Shown: piece after piece, positions 1-11,072 of the stretch
How positions within the stretch are numbered: position 1 is the first letter of the stretch
Layout of the letters: each line of letters starts with the position of its first letter
NCBI GenBank assembly: GCA_039545295.1
Contig: BCIK01000005.1
Span: 407,142-471,141 of the forward strand
DNA from: Udeniomyces pyricola
Taxonomy: Eukaryota > Basidiomycota > Tremellomycetes > Cystofilobasidiales > Mrakiaceae
Direction of reading: 5' to 3'
Length of the DNA: 64,000 bases
The notes under the pieces: generated by a model
What the model saw: only the letters and a program-made list of their open reading frames with translations
The model's database searches: none
Told to the model about the DNA's origin: nothing
Program-made: the position numbers and the translations under genes

Positions 1-1
1 A

Positions 2-3000
2 AGCGATGAGACCGACGAAGAGGTATCGTCTAGTCCCGAGGCTGCAGCAACGGGTCAACTTGGGATCGGCTTTCATCGACGCCTTCCAACGACACCCGTC
101 TCGCCTTTCCCTCACGGCCGTAAGATATCAATCGCCAATCTCCTCTGTCGCATCTGCGAGCGCCAGGTGCCATCGTGGTACTTTGAAAAGCATAACGAAA
201 CATGTCACGAGGTCCATCGGCTCGAAGCTGACATCAGTGAGCGCAACGAGCAAGTCAGTGAGCTGCTCGAAAAGGTTCAAGAGCTATCGACCGCCCTCGA
301 AGACCCGTCGACACCGCCGTCGCCGCTTCAATACCGGGAAACGCCCATCTTTACGCTACCAACGCCAAGTGATGCCCTCCTCTCGCCTTCACGGCCTCAG
401 CAGCAGGTGATTCGGAGCATGCAACAGCAGGTCGTCTCGGAGATTGCCGATGTTCTGCAGACATGCCTCGACATCTCGACTCCATCGATCAAGGACGACG
501 CCCTCGACCTCCCTGTCGAGCAGCAGCGGCTCCTCTCGCCTCGGTCGGAGGATTTTATGACGCTCGTCAACACTTGGACGAAGCCAACGACCGAGGATCC
601 CGCTCTGAGCCTTCTCATCCAGGATGCCTCGTCCGCCGCTCGCAGCAAGCTCAACGCCATCAACCGAATGCGTAACACGATCGTCTACTCGGAGCGCGTC
701 CGACATGAGTGGGAGGACAAAGTCGAAAAGACGCTCGCCGCGCTCTCGGAAGAAGGTAGCAGCGACAGCCAATCCGAAACCTCATCCCGGTCCGAGTCGG
801 AAGATGAAGCTAGTCAAGAAGACAGAGGCGAGCACGAGCGGATCGATCGTCCAGACGGCACGCATAGCCTACAAGGCCATGAATCGTCCCTTGCGTCGTC
901 TGCTATCCAGCCAAATCCCTCGAATCTACAGCCACCTCCACTCTCTGATTCTCCCGGACCGATGAGCACTGCTGCAACCTCATCTTCGTCCTCGCTCGCC
1001 CTTCCTTCCGCTTCTCGGTTCCCATCCCTGCAATCATCCCAGTTGCCTGAGAGCGTCTTCTCGTCGTCGTCAACATCCTCCTCCATCCCGTTATCTTCGC
1101 CTAACCAGTCCCCAATTCCTGTGTCAGTCCGCCCCCGTCGATTGAGCCGAATGAAGTCCCACGATCCCGTCTTTCTCTCCACCCCACCCTTCTCGCCGCC
1201 TCCTCATGAGGGCAGCTCAAGAACTCGCAAACCTTCTGGCACGGGTCGACTCTCGTTTGGGTCGGAAGCTCAGCTCTCGCCTCGGATCCACTCGACCGCA
1301 CCCGCGTCTCGATCAACCTCTATCTCGATCAAAGACTTTGACATCATCAAGCCTATCTCCAAGGGGGCCTTTGGTTCGGTCTACTTGGCCAAGAAGACGA
1401 CAACGGGCGACTACTTTGCTATCAAGGTTCTCAAAAAGGCCGACATGATCTCCAAGAACCAAATCACCAACGTCAAGGCCGAACGCAAGATCCTCATGAA
1501 CCAGGCCGAATCACCTTACGTCGTCCGACTGTTCTACACGTTCCAGAACAAGCATTACCTTTTCCTCGTGATGGAGTACCTTCCTGGAGGCGATCTCGGC
1601 GCGCTCGTTAAGAAGTTTGGTACGCTCGGCGAAGATTGGACGCGGGGCTACATTGCCGAGGTCGTTCTTGGACTGGAATCGCTACATTCCAAGGGGGTCG
1701 TCCATCGGTAAGTCAAGATTCCTTTCAATTTCTCCAGATAGCCTTCACACCCACCAATGTTTTCTAGATCTTCCTTCGAGCCTGTCTCATGAGAACTGCG
1801 CTGACTAGGTCTGCCATGCGGCCTACCCGACTCTGTACCTCCCTTGTACAGAGATCTCAAGCCCGACAACTTGCTCATCGATGCCAAAGGTCACCTTAAG
1901 CTCACCGACTTTGGACTCTCACGGATCGGTCTTCTCGGTCGACAAGCTGGCGGTTCGCGATTCACAATCCCCCGCGGCAAGTCGGCTCGAGCTCGACCTA
2001 GCCACAAGTCTACCTCTCGCAACCAATCGATTGACTCGACCGACTCACCCATGTTCACGCCGGCCGGCTTGCCAGGCTCGTCTGCCTCAGGTCTCAGTCA
2101 TTCATACTTCAACCGACTGGCTGAAGCCGATCGCTATTATGCGGGCTCGGCAGACGAATCGAGCGGATCCGAGAGTGTGCCAGGCGTGTTCCGAACGCCT
2201 TCGCGAGCCGCGCCCCAAGTTGCTGATGTCTCCTTCAGCTCGGCTCTCGGACTCGGAGCCAAGGCCAGTCCAGATGGAGCAACCCCTCCCGTCTCGGACA
2301 CTCACAAGTTTGTAGGAACGGTAGATTATGTTGCTCCAGAAAGCATCCTTGGTTTGGGCGGCGACGATGCGGCGGTCGATTGGGTACGTATTCCCTTTTC
2401 TGCATTTCTGCCATCACTTGCCGGCCACTGCATGGCGTACCCTCGAGGCAGCATACTTGCTGATTCCACCTATCGTCTACACCCCTGACTGCTGTCTATC
2501 TCTCCCAACACAGTGGGCCCTCGGAGTGGTCATGTATGAATTCCTTTACGGATGTCCGCCATTCAACGATGAGACGCCCGAAAAGGTCTTTGACAACATC
2601 ATCTCCCGTCGGATCTATTGGCCCGAAGACGACGAGGATGAGGCTTCTCCCGAGGCTCGTGATCTGATGGAAAAGTTGATGTGCACCGACCCGGCGCGAC
2701 GACTAGGCGCCCGCGGCTCGCAGGAAATTCGGATGCATCCTTTCTTTGCTGGGATCGATTGGGCGACTCTTCCGACGGCCGAGGCGACCTTTTTGCCTCA
2801 AGTTACCGACCTCACATCGACCGACTACTTTGATTCGAGAGGACTGGTCGAGCTGCCCGAAGAATTTGATGCAGGCAACGCCGCTATCGACACGACCGAT
2901 CTGGCTGGGAGCAGTCCGCACAAGGAAAAGGCCGATGACTTTGGCGCATTTGACTTTCGAAACCTTTCGGCGAGCAAAGCGGCCAACGATCAGGTGGTCC

Positions 3001-4514
3001 AGAATATGCGTGAGTAGCGCCCACTGCATGCAATGTCGGTAGCTCGAGACTCTAGGACTAAATTGATAAGGTCGTTCTTCTTGTGTACTCTGCGTTTGAT
3101 AGGAGCCCTTGCCGAGCTCGAAGCGAGCCTTCCCATCAACGACGCGGTTCTTCCCGCCAATCCGCATGCCCACGAACGGAAAAAGAGCATCAGCAAGCGA
3201 GCTAAGCCGCTCATCCTGCACGATCACAAGGTGAGTTTTCTTTTCGCTGCATCACCGTTGCGGTCCCGGCTTTTGGTGGTTCTTTTTTTGTTCGGATTTC
3301 GAGATGCTGATCAGATTGGAACGATGACCCTTTTCTCTCTCCAAAAACATATCCAAAACATAGTCTCTCTACCATGGTGGCGCACCCTCTCCTGTCGATT
3401 CAACCTCTTCAGGCAACAACTCTACCGCTCCCGCAACACCAGGGGCCCAGATCCTATCGAGTTCCAGTCACGCCAGTATGCCTAGTAGTGCGCCTCCCTC
3501 AAGCTTTCCGTCATTCTCGCGATCTCGCCGTCCCTCGGAGCTCGAACGGGTCCAGACTGATATCGACGTCCTTCGGCGGACAAGCGGCGTACCAACTCGG
3601 TTGCGGGCCAATTCGGCGAGCCGAGGATCGTCCTCGAGCGTTGGTTCCTCGCTTGCACCGCCAGGGGGTGTCGCTGTCCTCTCATTGGCTGGTCCCAGTC
3701 CGTCAAGCGAATCGGGCTTGAGCTCACAGCATTCCAAAGTGCAGGTTTTGCTGGCCGAGGACAATCCGTGGGTCTCATCTCGCTTCGGTTTATCACATTA
3801 CTTTTTCTGTTAGTTTGCAGAAGGGTGCTGACAACATTTATTGATGAACGTCTGCCTGGCTCACAGTGTCAGTCTCAAAGTTGCTACAGGGATCCTCACC
3901 AAGCTTGGCATGGAGGTCGCTACTGTCTCGACAGGTTCGGACGCCCTCGCGGTTGCAACGACGTGTGGTCAGTTGTCCCGCCTTGACGATTCTTTCCTAC
4001 ACCTTCAGCAGAACCGAGCACATCTGACAGTCTCGTCATTCTCTGTTTTTACCCCTGGATTCACAGCTTTCGACATTTTGCTTCTGGACATTCGTCTGCC
4101 ACACCTCGACGCCGATGCCATTGCACGCTACCTCAAATCCGTCGCTGGACCCAATTTTGACACGCCCAGTACGTTGGCTTTTCTTTTCGTTCTTTGTTTT
4201 CTTTATTGGTCACCAACGTATCATGAATCCCACTTGTATCACTGACACCGCCGGTTTCTCTCTCTACGCTTTTTCTCATTACAGTCGTTGCCGTCATCCC
4301 TGACGACTCGGTCGAATCGGAACGCGGGACCCTCTTCTCGGCTGTCATCCGCAAGCCCATCACCCGCGAAGCCACGCTCGAGATCCTCATTCGTCTAGGT
4401 TTCAAAGTCGGCAGTTCGATCGGGAACCCACCCGTGACGCCGTCGACGGGTTCCTTTTCGTCCTCGCCTTCCTTCGTCACGGGCGGTCCCCATGGAGATT
4501 TCGCTGGTCGATGA
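2..4514 (+). CDS. RIM15: Rim15/Cek1-type serine/threonine kinase with C-terminal receiver domain (5' end outside window)
   Basis: Nutrient-signalling AGC-family kinase that in yeasts acts downstream of TOR/PKA on entry into quiescence. Visible exons: 2-1707, 1852-2383, 2514-3009, 3103-3230, 3451-3767, 3867-3967, 4067-4168, 4285-4514; the frame is continuous over all of them (1203 visible residues). In order: a C2HC zinc-knuckle segment (CRIC...HNETC, near 150-205); a long Ser/Pro-rich linker; the kinase domain from about 1330, with AIK lysine, HRDLKPDN, DFG and VAPES motifs. As usual in this family, an insert of about 130 residues separates DFG from APE. An AGC tail (FGAFDFRN) follows. A receiver-like domain (LLAEDNP, then LLLDIRLP) ends the protein. 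The acceptor at 3450 was chosen because it alone keeps the frame. An N-terminal PAS region, if present, lies upstream of the window. The receiver switch Thr/Ser looks replaced (VAVIPDD). Confidence 0.95.
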
Positions 4515-5460
4515 GGCCGTTGTTCTTCCCCCCCTTTTTATTACTATGTTGTTGTCTCATGTCTACACATCCTCCTCTCTTGTTCTGCCCCCCCCCCCTT
4601 TTCCCTCTCTCTCTTTGTGCTCGCCATATCTCTCGCTGCTTTCGTTAATTCGCTTTTTTCTTTCCACCCATCATCACAACTTGCATGACGTCTTTCTCGC
4701 CCCAATTTTGGTTATTTTTTCTCTTCTAACTGCCTTCCTGACCCTTTATCGCACTATATCCTTCACCTTACCCCCCCCCCCCCCCCCCCCTTTTCAACCG
4801 TTTCCATCATTCGCATGCCCTTTTCCTTTTCCTATTCTCCCTTTCTATGTCTTGTCGTCTCCCTCATCTCTATCTCTCGTTCTACCCGGCCCCCTCTTCC
4901 TTCCTCTCTTGTTCACTACGTATTCATGCACGCATCTAACCCACCCACCTCCTCCTCCCTCTCCATACTGCCTCCTTCCTTTCCCTTCATCGTTCCTGCC
5001 TCTCTCTCTCTACCAAAGTGCTATCTTTACTTACACATATCTTGAAATTTGTTTTCTTCGCCTTTCTGTTTTCTTTCTTTTGATATCATCCATCCATTTT
5101 TATTCATCTTCGGTTTTTCTTGAGTCCCCCCTCTCCCCTCCCCCCATTCTTCTTCTTGGCTATGATGGCCAATCTAGGCGCCCTCCCTAACTTGCCATTG
5201 GAGTCCTCTTTATAGTCTCAAGAAAGTTGAAGAAAGAGAAAACATGTCACATGTGTGAAGGTTGTTTTTCTGTTGTTGTTGTGTTTTGTTTTTTTTTTGG
5301 TTTTTTGTTCATTTGTTTTCAAACAAAATAAACACACACACAAAAACCAGATCAGATCCGATCCGGTTTCCCTTTTCCTCCCCTCCCGGCCCTCCCTCCC
5401 TCTTTGGTGTAATTTTTTTTTTCCTTCTCTTGTTTTTTCATTTCTCCTTCATTCATTTCC
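4515..5460. other. convergent 3' flanks of RIM15 and MAP1
   Basis: No supported gene. The stretch is strongly T/C-rich on the + strand, with a C20 run at 4771-4790 and T/G-rich sequence near 5260-5310. The long open frames here are low-complexity Ser/Pro/Phe artefacts of the pyrimidine bias. Confidence 0.7.
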
Positions 5461-8400
5461 CTACGCTTCAGTCTCGTCCTCCTTTTCCTTCTCTCCTCCC
5501 CCATCACCATCACCACCACCAGGGGCGGCCGTCGCGTCGGCAGCAGCAGCAGCGGCAGCGGCAGCTTTACTAGCGGCCGACGGCTTCTTCTTCTTCTTGT
5601 TGGCGATCTTGGGGTCCGTCAGGATCTCGGCTCCATCCGCGGTGATGCTTGGTTGCGCAAAAGCGAGAGAGAAAAAAAAGCAGAGAGAAAGAGAGAAGCA
5701 AGAATGATGAAAAGGGATGAAGAGGCATTAGAAAGAAGAAGAAGAAAACTTGCAAGGTAGAAAAGAAAAGAAAAAGAAAAACCCCAAGAAGGGTAAGAGA
5801 GAAGAGAGACTTACAGGATCGTCTCTTCAAACTGGGCAGATCGCTTGCCGTCGCTGAAGAAATGAAATATATAAAAAAGAGTTCGAGGGAATTCCGCCAA
5901 GGGTTTCGATTCGTCAGCTTTGAGTCAAACAGAGCGAGTAAGAATCACGAGCGGGAGAAGGGGGAAGGGAGGGAGAGAGGGAGATGAAGAAGAGGGAAAC
6001 AGCCGAAGTTCTTTTTGGAAGGAAACGCTGACAGAAAAGAAGGATACATAGAGGAAGAGAGGGGAAGGAAAAAAGGAATACGAACCGAGTGACGGCCGTC
6101 CAATCGTCCTTCCAGTGATCGAGGGAGGAAGCGCCCATGTTGATCATCGGTTCTGAGTGGGCGAGAAAAGAGTGGTTGAGAGACGTGTCGAGGCAACCAA
6201 TGTGGGTGAATGGGTGGGCCGGATGGTAGAGTTGGGTAGGTGTGGATGTGGACAAAGCGCGAGATCGAGGGTAGACGAGACAAGAGAAGGGACAAGCGGG
6301 GAAAGGGAACAATGGATTATCAATAATCACGTTCCATTCCTCAACCATCGAGTGAATGGATGTCCCAAGGAGAGAGAGACATAAGGGAGAAAGAACGAAC
6401 GACAAGAATGTCGAAGGAAAAGGGGGGGGGGGCAGGTCGGAGGAGGGATAATTTCAGAAGTGAACGAACCGATAGTGAAGATGTTGCCCTCGCGCATGAA
6501 GCCAGGCATCTTGGATTTCCCGTAGTGCAGAACTGTACGTGTGTGAGGGTTAGAGGTAGAAAAGAGTGACCCGGGGAGACGGTGATGAAAGATGGTGAGA
6601 GGGAGGGCGGGAGGGAAGAAAACAAAGAGAGATGCAGATAGAAAGCAGCCCGTTGAGTTTGGAAACGAAAAGAGTCAAACAAGGTACCCAGAGGTGTATG
6701 AAGGGCAAGGGAGAGGAATGCCAGGGAATGAAACGTACTGTTGGGACCACAGTGGAACTAGGTAAACGAGTCGCCCGAGCAGAAAAATAAACGCAATTGA
6801 TGAAGATGAAAAGGTTCAGTAATCAAAGAAACGTAGAGAAGAGGTGGAAAAGAAGCAAACAAGTCCGACAAGACAAAAGGGAAGCATAGTCGGCGTAGAA
6901 GCGGAATTCATAAATTTTCTTACGAGGTTGTTGATGCCATGTCCGGTGTACCGGGTGACGATGCTGTATCCTTTCGGCTTAGTAACACTCTCGATGACGT
7001 TGCCGATCTCACTGGGATTAGGCGAATGAAACCAAAGAAAGGAGCACGGGAGGAACAGGAGGCACATGAAGAAGATGAGGTTGCCAAAGCGGTTCGGACG
7101 TGAGCGAGCCAAAACGCCAGTGTATCTCCCTCACTGACTGCTATGCGAGTGAAATAGAGAAAGAACCGGTAGACTACCGATAGGGATGAAGGGAAAGGGA
7201 GGAGGAAAGTCACGTACGCAAACGCCACGCCCGGCTTGCAGATGGAAATCGCTTTCCGGAGAGACTCCCGCGTCGTCTCGATAAGATCGAGGGAGGCGGC
7301 GTCAACGTTTCCAACCGGGAACTACAACGATCCAACGAGGATGGAAGAGGTGACGTGACAGAGGGAGTAATGAAGGAAGGAATCACAGCGTTTCTTTTAG
7401 CTTCTTCAACTCTGATGAACGGGAAACCGTCAAATCCAGTTGACCCGGAGATGAGGATCAAAAGAACCGCCTCCGGGAGAAGATAGCACAGCGAGACCGG
7501 AAAGGCAACGGAAGACAGAGAGAATCCACGCACAGTAGCGTTGAGATCGCCATGGAAACCCTTGTAATCTGTAGATTGTTCGCCCACCCACCCAGAGCAA
7601 GAAAAGAAACAGGTTAGTAGGCAATCGCCTCCGCATTTACAGGAGATATCAACCCGAGGGGTCTGAATTGAAGAACAAGAGGAAGAAAAAAGAAAAGGTT
7701 TGAGGCGCACAGAGGGAAATATCAAGGTTGACAATATCGCCATCCTCTACCGAAAGAGTCACCAATGACAAGGAGAGAGCAGGTTCGTTAGCGAGTAAGC
7801 CAAGAATATATCCAGGGGTGGATGATCGACTCCAGTAGACGTAGAGCCAAGGGCTTACCTAGAGGACGTTGATCCGGAATACCCTGACCAAGAACAACCC
7901 AACATGAGCGCGACAGGGCGGAAAGAAAGAGGCAAGACCGTGATTATTCAGCAAGTTCGCAGGAGGGTTTGAGGGCAAGGAGCAGGAGCAAAACAGTGGG
8001 TGTATTTCGTCAATCAGGAGAATGATCTTCGACTCACGTGGCAAATGACCTCGTTTACACTGATGCAAACACTCTTGGGGAAGCATCGGTAGTTCAGCGG
8101 ACTCGCTGAGAAAAGCAGTAAGCAGACAAGACGGCAGGCGAACGGTGGCAGGATCCAATGTCAGCCCCACAAAGGTTGTGCATCTGACCATAGACACCCA
8201 CGTACACACGAGATAGCACAAATCTAGAGGAAACATGGAACGAACGATAAGCGTCTCGCTTGATGGTCTCGGCGTGAACGATGGCATCAATCTCATCCGA
8301 GGTGATCCCCGGTCGGATAGCAGCAGCGGCAGCATTGAGAATGTTCCTTCCGAGCTAGCCGGATGGGATGCCATATCGAATGGCATGAAAAGGACGCGTG

Positions 8401-9557
8401 CATGAAACGAAGGACGAAAGAGCCTTGATCAACACGTGTCGCAACACCCGCCAGCCTCGCGCTTTCCATGACCTTCAGTCGTCTATCCCTCACATCAGCC
8501 TATCCTTGGTGGTTTTAGTAAGCATACCTTGCAAACCTCCCTCATACCTGCGATCTCCTCGGGGGTATGGACCTTGGACGCGTACAACCGAGCAGGCCGT
8601 CGCATCAGTTGAGCCTCTCGCATCTGTTCGGCCTCCTCCGCTGCGGACTCTCCCTCGGCTGCATAGACCACGCCGGGTCGGAGACGAGTATGCAGAGGTC
8701 AGCAAAAAATGCAACGTCATCACCCGGAACTCAGATGTCATTACTCCCATTCTTTTACTCCCAACGACAGCCACAGACGAACTAGATGGTCCATCCAGAT
8801 ATAGCAGGAGAAAGAGCGGCAACGTACGATGATCAGCATAATCCGGCCGAGGAATATGGCTCGGGACATGACGTTTTTCCGAGAGGGGGTATACAGGTCT
8901 CAGGCTGCCTGTGTAGTTGAAGTTTGGATTGGGGATGTACTGTCCTTCTTTAAGTGTTATGGGGGAAGCTGGGGCGGCGTTGGATTTGTTGGCGTTGGCC
9001 GAGGAAGCAGTGGATTTGTGGAGGGCCTTGTGCTTGGGCTGAGCGAGACCGTCGGGTTGTTTCGACAAGAGATCAGCGGGTGGGACTCATCAGAATGGAG
9101 ACACAAGGGTTTGCAAGGGTACTGACCCCTAAGGAGTGGCAGATGGAGATGACGGGCAAGAAGCGCAGCGTCAGTGGAGAATCGTTGGAAAGGGAGACGA
9201 GCACCCAGGGGTAGAGGGCATGGGAGAAAAGGAAAGTGATTGGAAACGAACAATTCTTGTTGAAGCAGGCTTGGTCATGGAACCAGCTGCCTCGGATCCC
9301 AAGCCTAGCACGCGGTGGACAAAGGTAGCGAAGGAGGGTATAAGTCACACGATGGCAGGTAGCCAGCGGGTCAAGGGGGAAGGACAAGCGGAGAGCAAGC
9401 GAGGGTTAAGAGACAGGTTTAGCGGATGGGAATGAAAGAACGCGACGACATGGAACTGAGTCGTGTTTAGGTGAGGTGAAGGACCGTACGAGATGCAGCC
9501 TGGGCATTCGAGTTTGGCGTTGAGCTCGTTGCAGTTTGCGCCGACACACTTGGACAT
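5461..9557 (-). CDS. MAP1: methionine aminopeptidase type 1 with N-terminal zinc finger
   Basis: Removes the initiator methionine from nascent chains at the ribosome. Start ATG is the complement of 9555-9557 and stop is at 5461-5463. Many short exons (about 14). First exon 9490-9557 (CVGANC...ECPGC), second from 9304 (LGIRGSWF, ACFNKN), completing the zinc-finger region. Then HKALHK, NFNYTGSLRPVYPLS and RPDYADH (about 8825-9050); the RPGITSDEID segment near 8260-8340; FPKSVC and NEVICH near 8035-8090; GIPDQRPL near 7865. The five metal ligands are all found: Asp in EDGDIVNLDIS (7725), Asp in HGDLNAT (7545), His in YTGHGI (6945), Glu in FTI|EPMI (split by an intron, 6150-6475) and Glu in QFEETIL (5825). 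The C-terminal tail is unusual: five lysines, an alanine run, then Gly/Asp/Glu. The border between the zinc finger and HKALHK (9060-9260) is unresolved: two splice patterns fit. Confidence 0.93.
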
Positions 9558-10294
9558 GGTGGGAGGAGAGAACTGAAAGGGGGCAAAGGAAAGAGGGAAG
9601 AGGGAAGAGGGAGACTGTGTCGGGTGGAAAGGGGGAAACGTCGCTCCGCCTGGAGCCGAGTGAGGGGAAGCATGGATGCATGAGCGCGTCCAGCCGTTGG
9701 ACGTGCTGCAACGTGGCCGCCGGAGCGCATTCTACGTGGAGTGTATCTGTGTATGCATGTTTGTGATGACATTGATGAGTGTGTGGACAGAGATGATGAA
9801 GGTGATCCGATCGTATAGCTGAGAGCTCAAGGTAATTACGTGCCCAATGGATGATGATATAGGAGGCAACCAAAGGATTCTAATATGATATATATAAAAT
9901 GTATAAAAGGGAGAGCATATGATCACAAGACTATACAAGACCGATCTATATCATGCCGCACACACACACAACTTACACATGACGACGGCATCCTTTTGAG
10001 ACGGCTCCAATTGACTCTCATCCATCCCCCTCAATTCCTTGCTAACCCTCCCCTCCTCCTACGTCTGAGCAAGCGTACGGTCTCCTCCTTCTTCCCACTT
10101 CCCGCGCTCTTATCCTCTCGATCGACAATCATACATCGTTAGCCCTTCTTCTTGCTTCTCGACACTCTTTGCCCGCCCGGCTCTGGCATTTCCTTCTCAT
10201 ATCGCTAATCCCGACGTTCTCCGCCGCCCTGACTGTCTGGTCTGGTCTGTCTTGTCTGTCTGTGTCTCTCCCCTTCTCTACTCCTCACAGCATC
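9558..10294. promoter_or_regulatory. divergent promoter region of MAP1 and the small orphan gene
   Basis: Gene-free interval between two divergent starts. It holds an AT-rich block near 9880-9915 with TATA-like sequence (gatatatataaaatgtataa) and a short CA run near 9958-9970. A 3' splice-like sequence (cctcacag) just before the 10295 start suggests a 5'UTR intron for the downstream gene. Confidence 0.5.
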
Positions 10295-10624
10295 ATGCCC
10301 ATCTTTGGTGTCCACGGCAAGAAGCTTGCAAACCCGATCCCCTTCAAACTCCTCCCTCGTGTCCAGACGCATCCTTCGGTCCCACTCCTTCCGCGATCGT
10401 CTGTGCCTCCATCGGCGATCGTCGCTCCCAAGCGTTACGACGAGCGTCGCCTCGAAATCGTCGCCCAATCGCCCGTCGTCATGATGCTCGACCACGTCGC
10501 CAAAGGCGGCAAGATGCCTCCAAACGTTCGGCTCCAAAACTGGGTCGATAAGCGAGAGAGTTGGGCGGGTGTGACGGGTTTGGCGCAGAAGAAGAGTCTG
10601 ATCAGCAAGATCAAGTCGCGTTGA
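10295..10624 (+). CDS. small basic protein of unknown function
   Basis: Intronless frame of 109 codons ending in TGA. The start is the first ATG after a likely 5'UTR splice acceptor (cctcacag|catcATG). The product is basic, with a Pro-rich first half, then a more ordered part (RYDERRLEIVAQSPVVMMLD, then PPNVRLQNWVDKRESW) and a basic C-terminus (KKSLISKIKSR). Size and charge resemble small mitochondrial ribosomal proteins, but I do not recognise the family, so that is only a guess. The non-repetitive composition and codon usage like the neighbours support real coding. It is transcribed divergently from MAP1. Confidence 0.6.
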   Translation: MPIFGVHGKKLANPIPFKLLPRVQTHPSVPLLPRSSVPPSAIVAPKRYDERRLEIVAQSPVVMMLDHVAKGGKMPPNVRLQNWVDKRESWAGVTGLAQKKSLISKIKSR

Positions 10625-11072
10625 GTGAGCGAGAGGAGGGGCGGAAAGGGAGGGAAGGGCAGCGAGACTGGCACTTGAGGCCGGTCGGTGGGGAGGACCT
10701 GGAGAGACCGCCCATCGGATCGCAAAGACAGCTCTGAGCGTTTCGATGGATAAGGAGGGTGTGGTCTATGTACTAGTATGGTGATTTGCAAGCAAAGGAC
10801 TGTGCAAGTGGAGACAGACCAGTAAATAAGCATAGAGAGAGAGAGAGACAGAACAGCAGACGACTGCAGCATCAGACCGGTCAACGATGCAATGGCCAAC
10901 AGTCCAACAGCTCACAGCAAACCATAGTCCATGATAATTCCCACCCGACCCACCGACAGCTAGAACCCATCATCCCCTCTTCCGTACACCCATCATCCTC
11001 GCTCGTCTCACCTCCCGCCTGTCCACACCCACCCGACCTCATCACGCTAGATTTCCCTTTTGATCCATCGTC
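10625..11072. other. intergenic region upstream of RPC31
   Basis: Tandem-gene spacer of about 450 nt. It contains a GA run (about 10833-10850) and C/T-rich sequence just before the RPC31 start. Nothing else is recognisable. Confidence 0.5.

Noticed and set aside
4492..5190. Ser/Pro/Phe-rich frame of over 200 codons after RIM15
   Set aside because: Explained by the T/C-rich 3' flank; no start context and no recognisable sequence.
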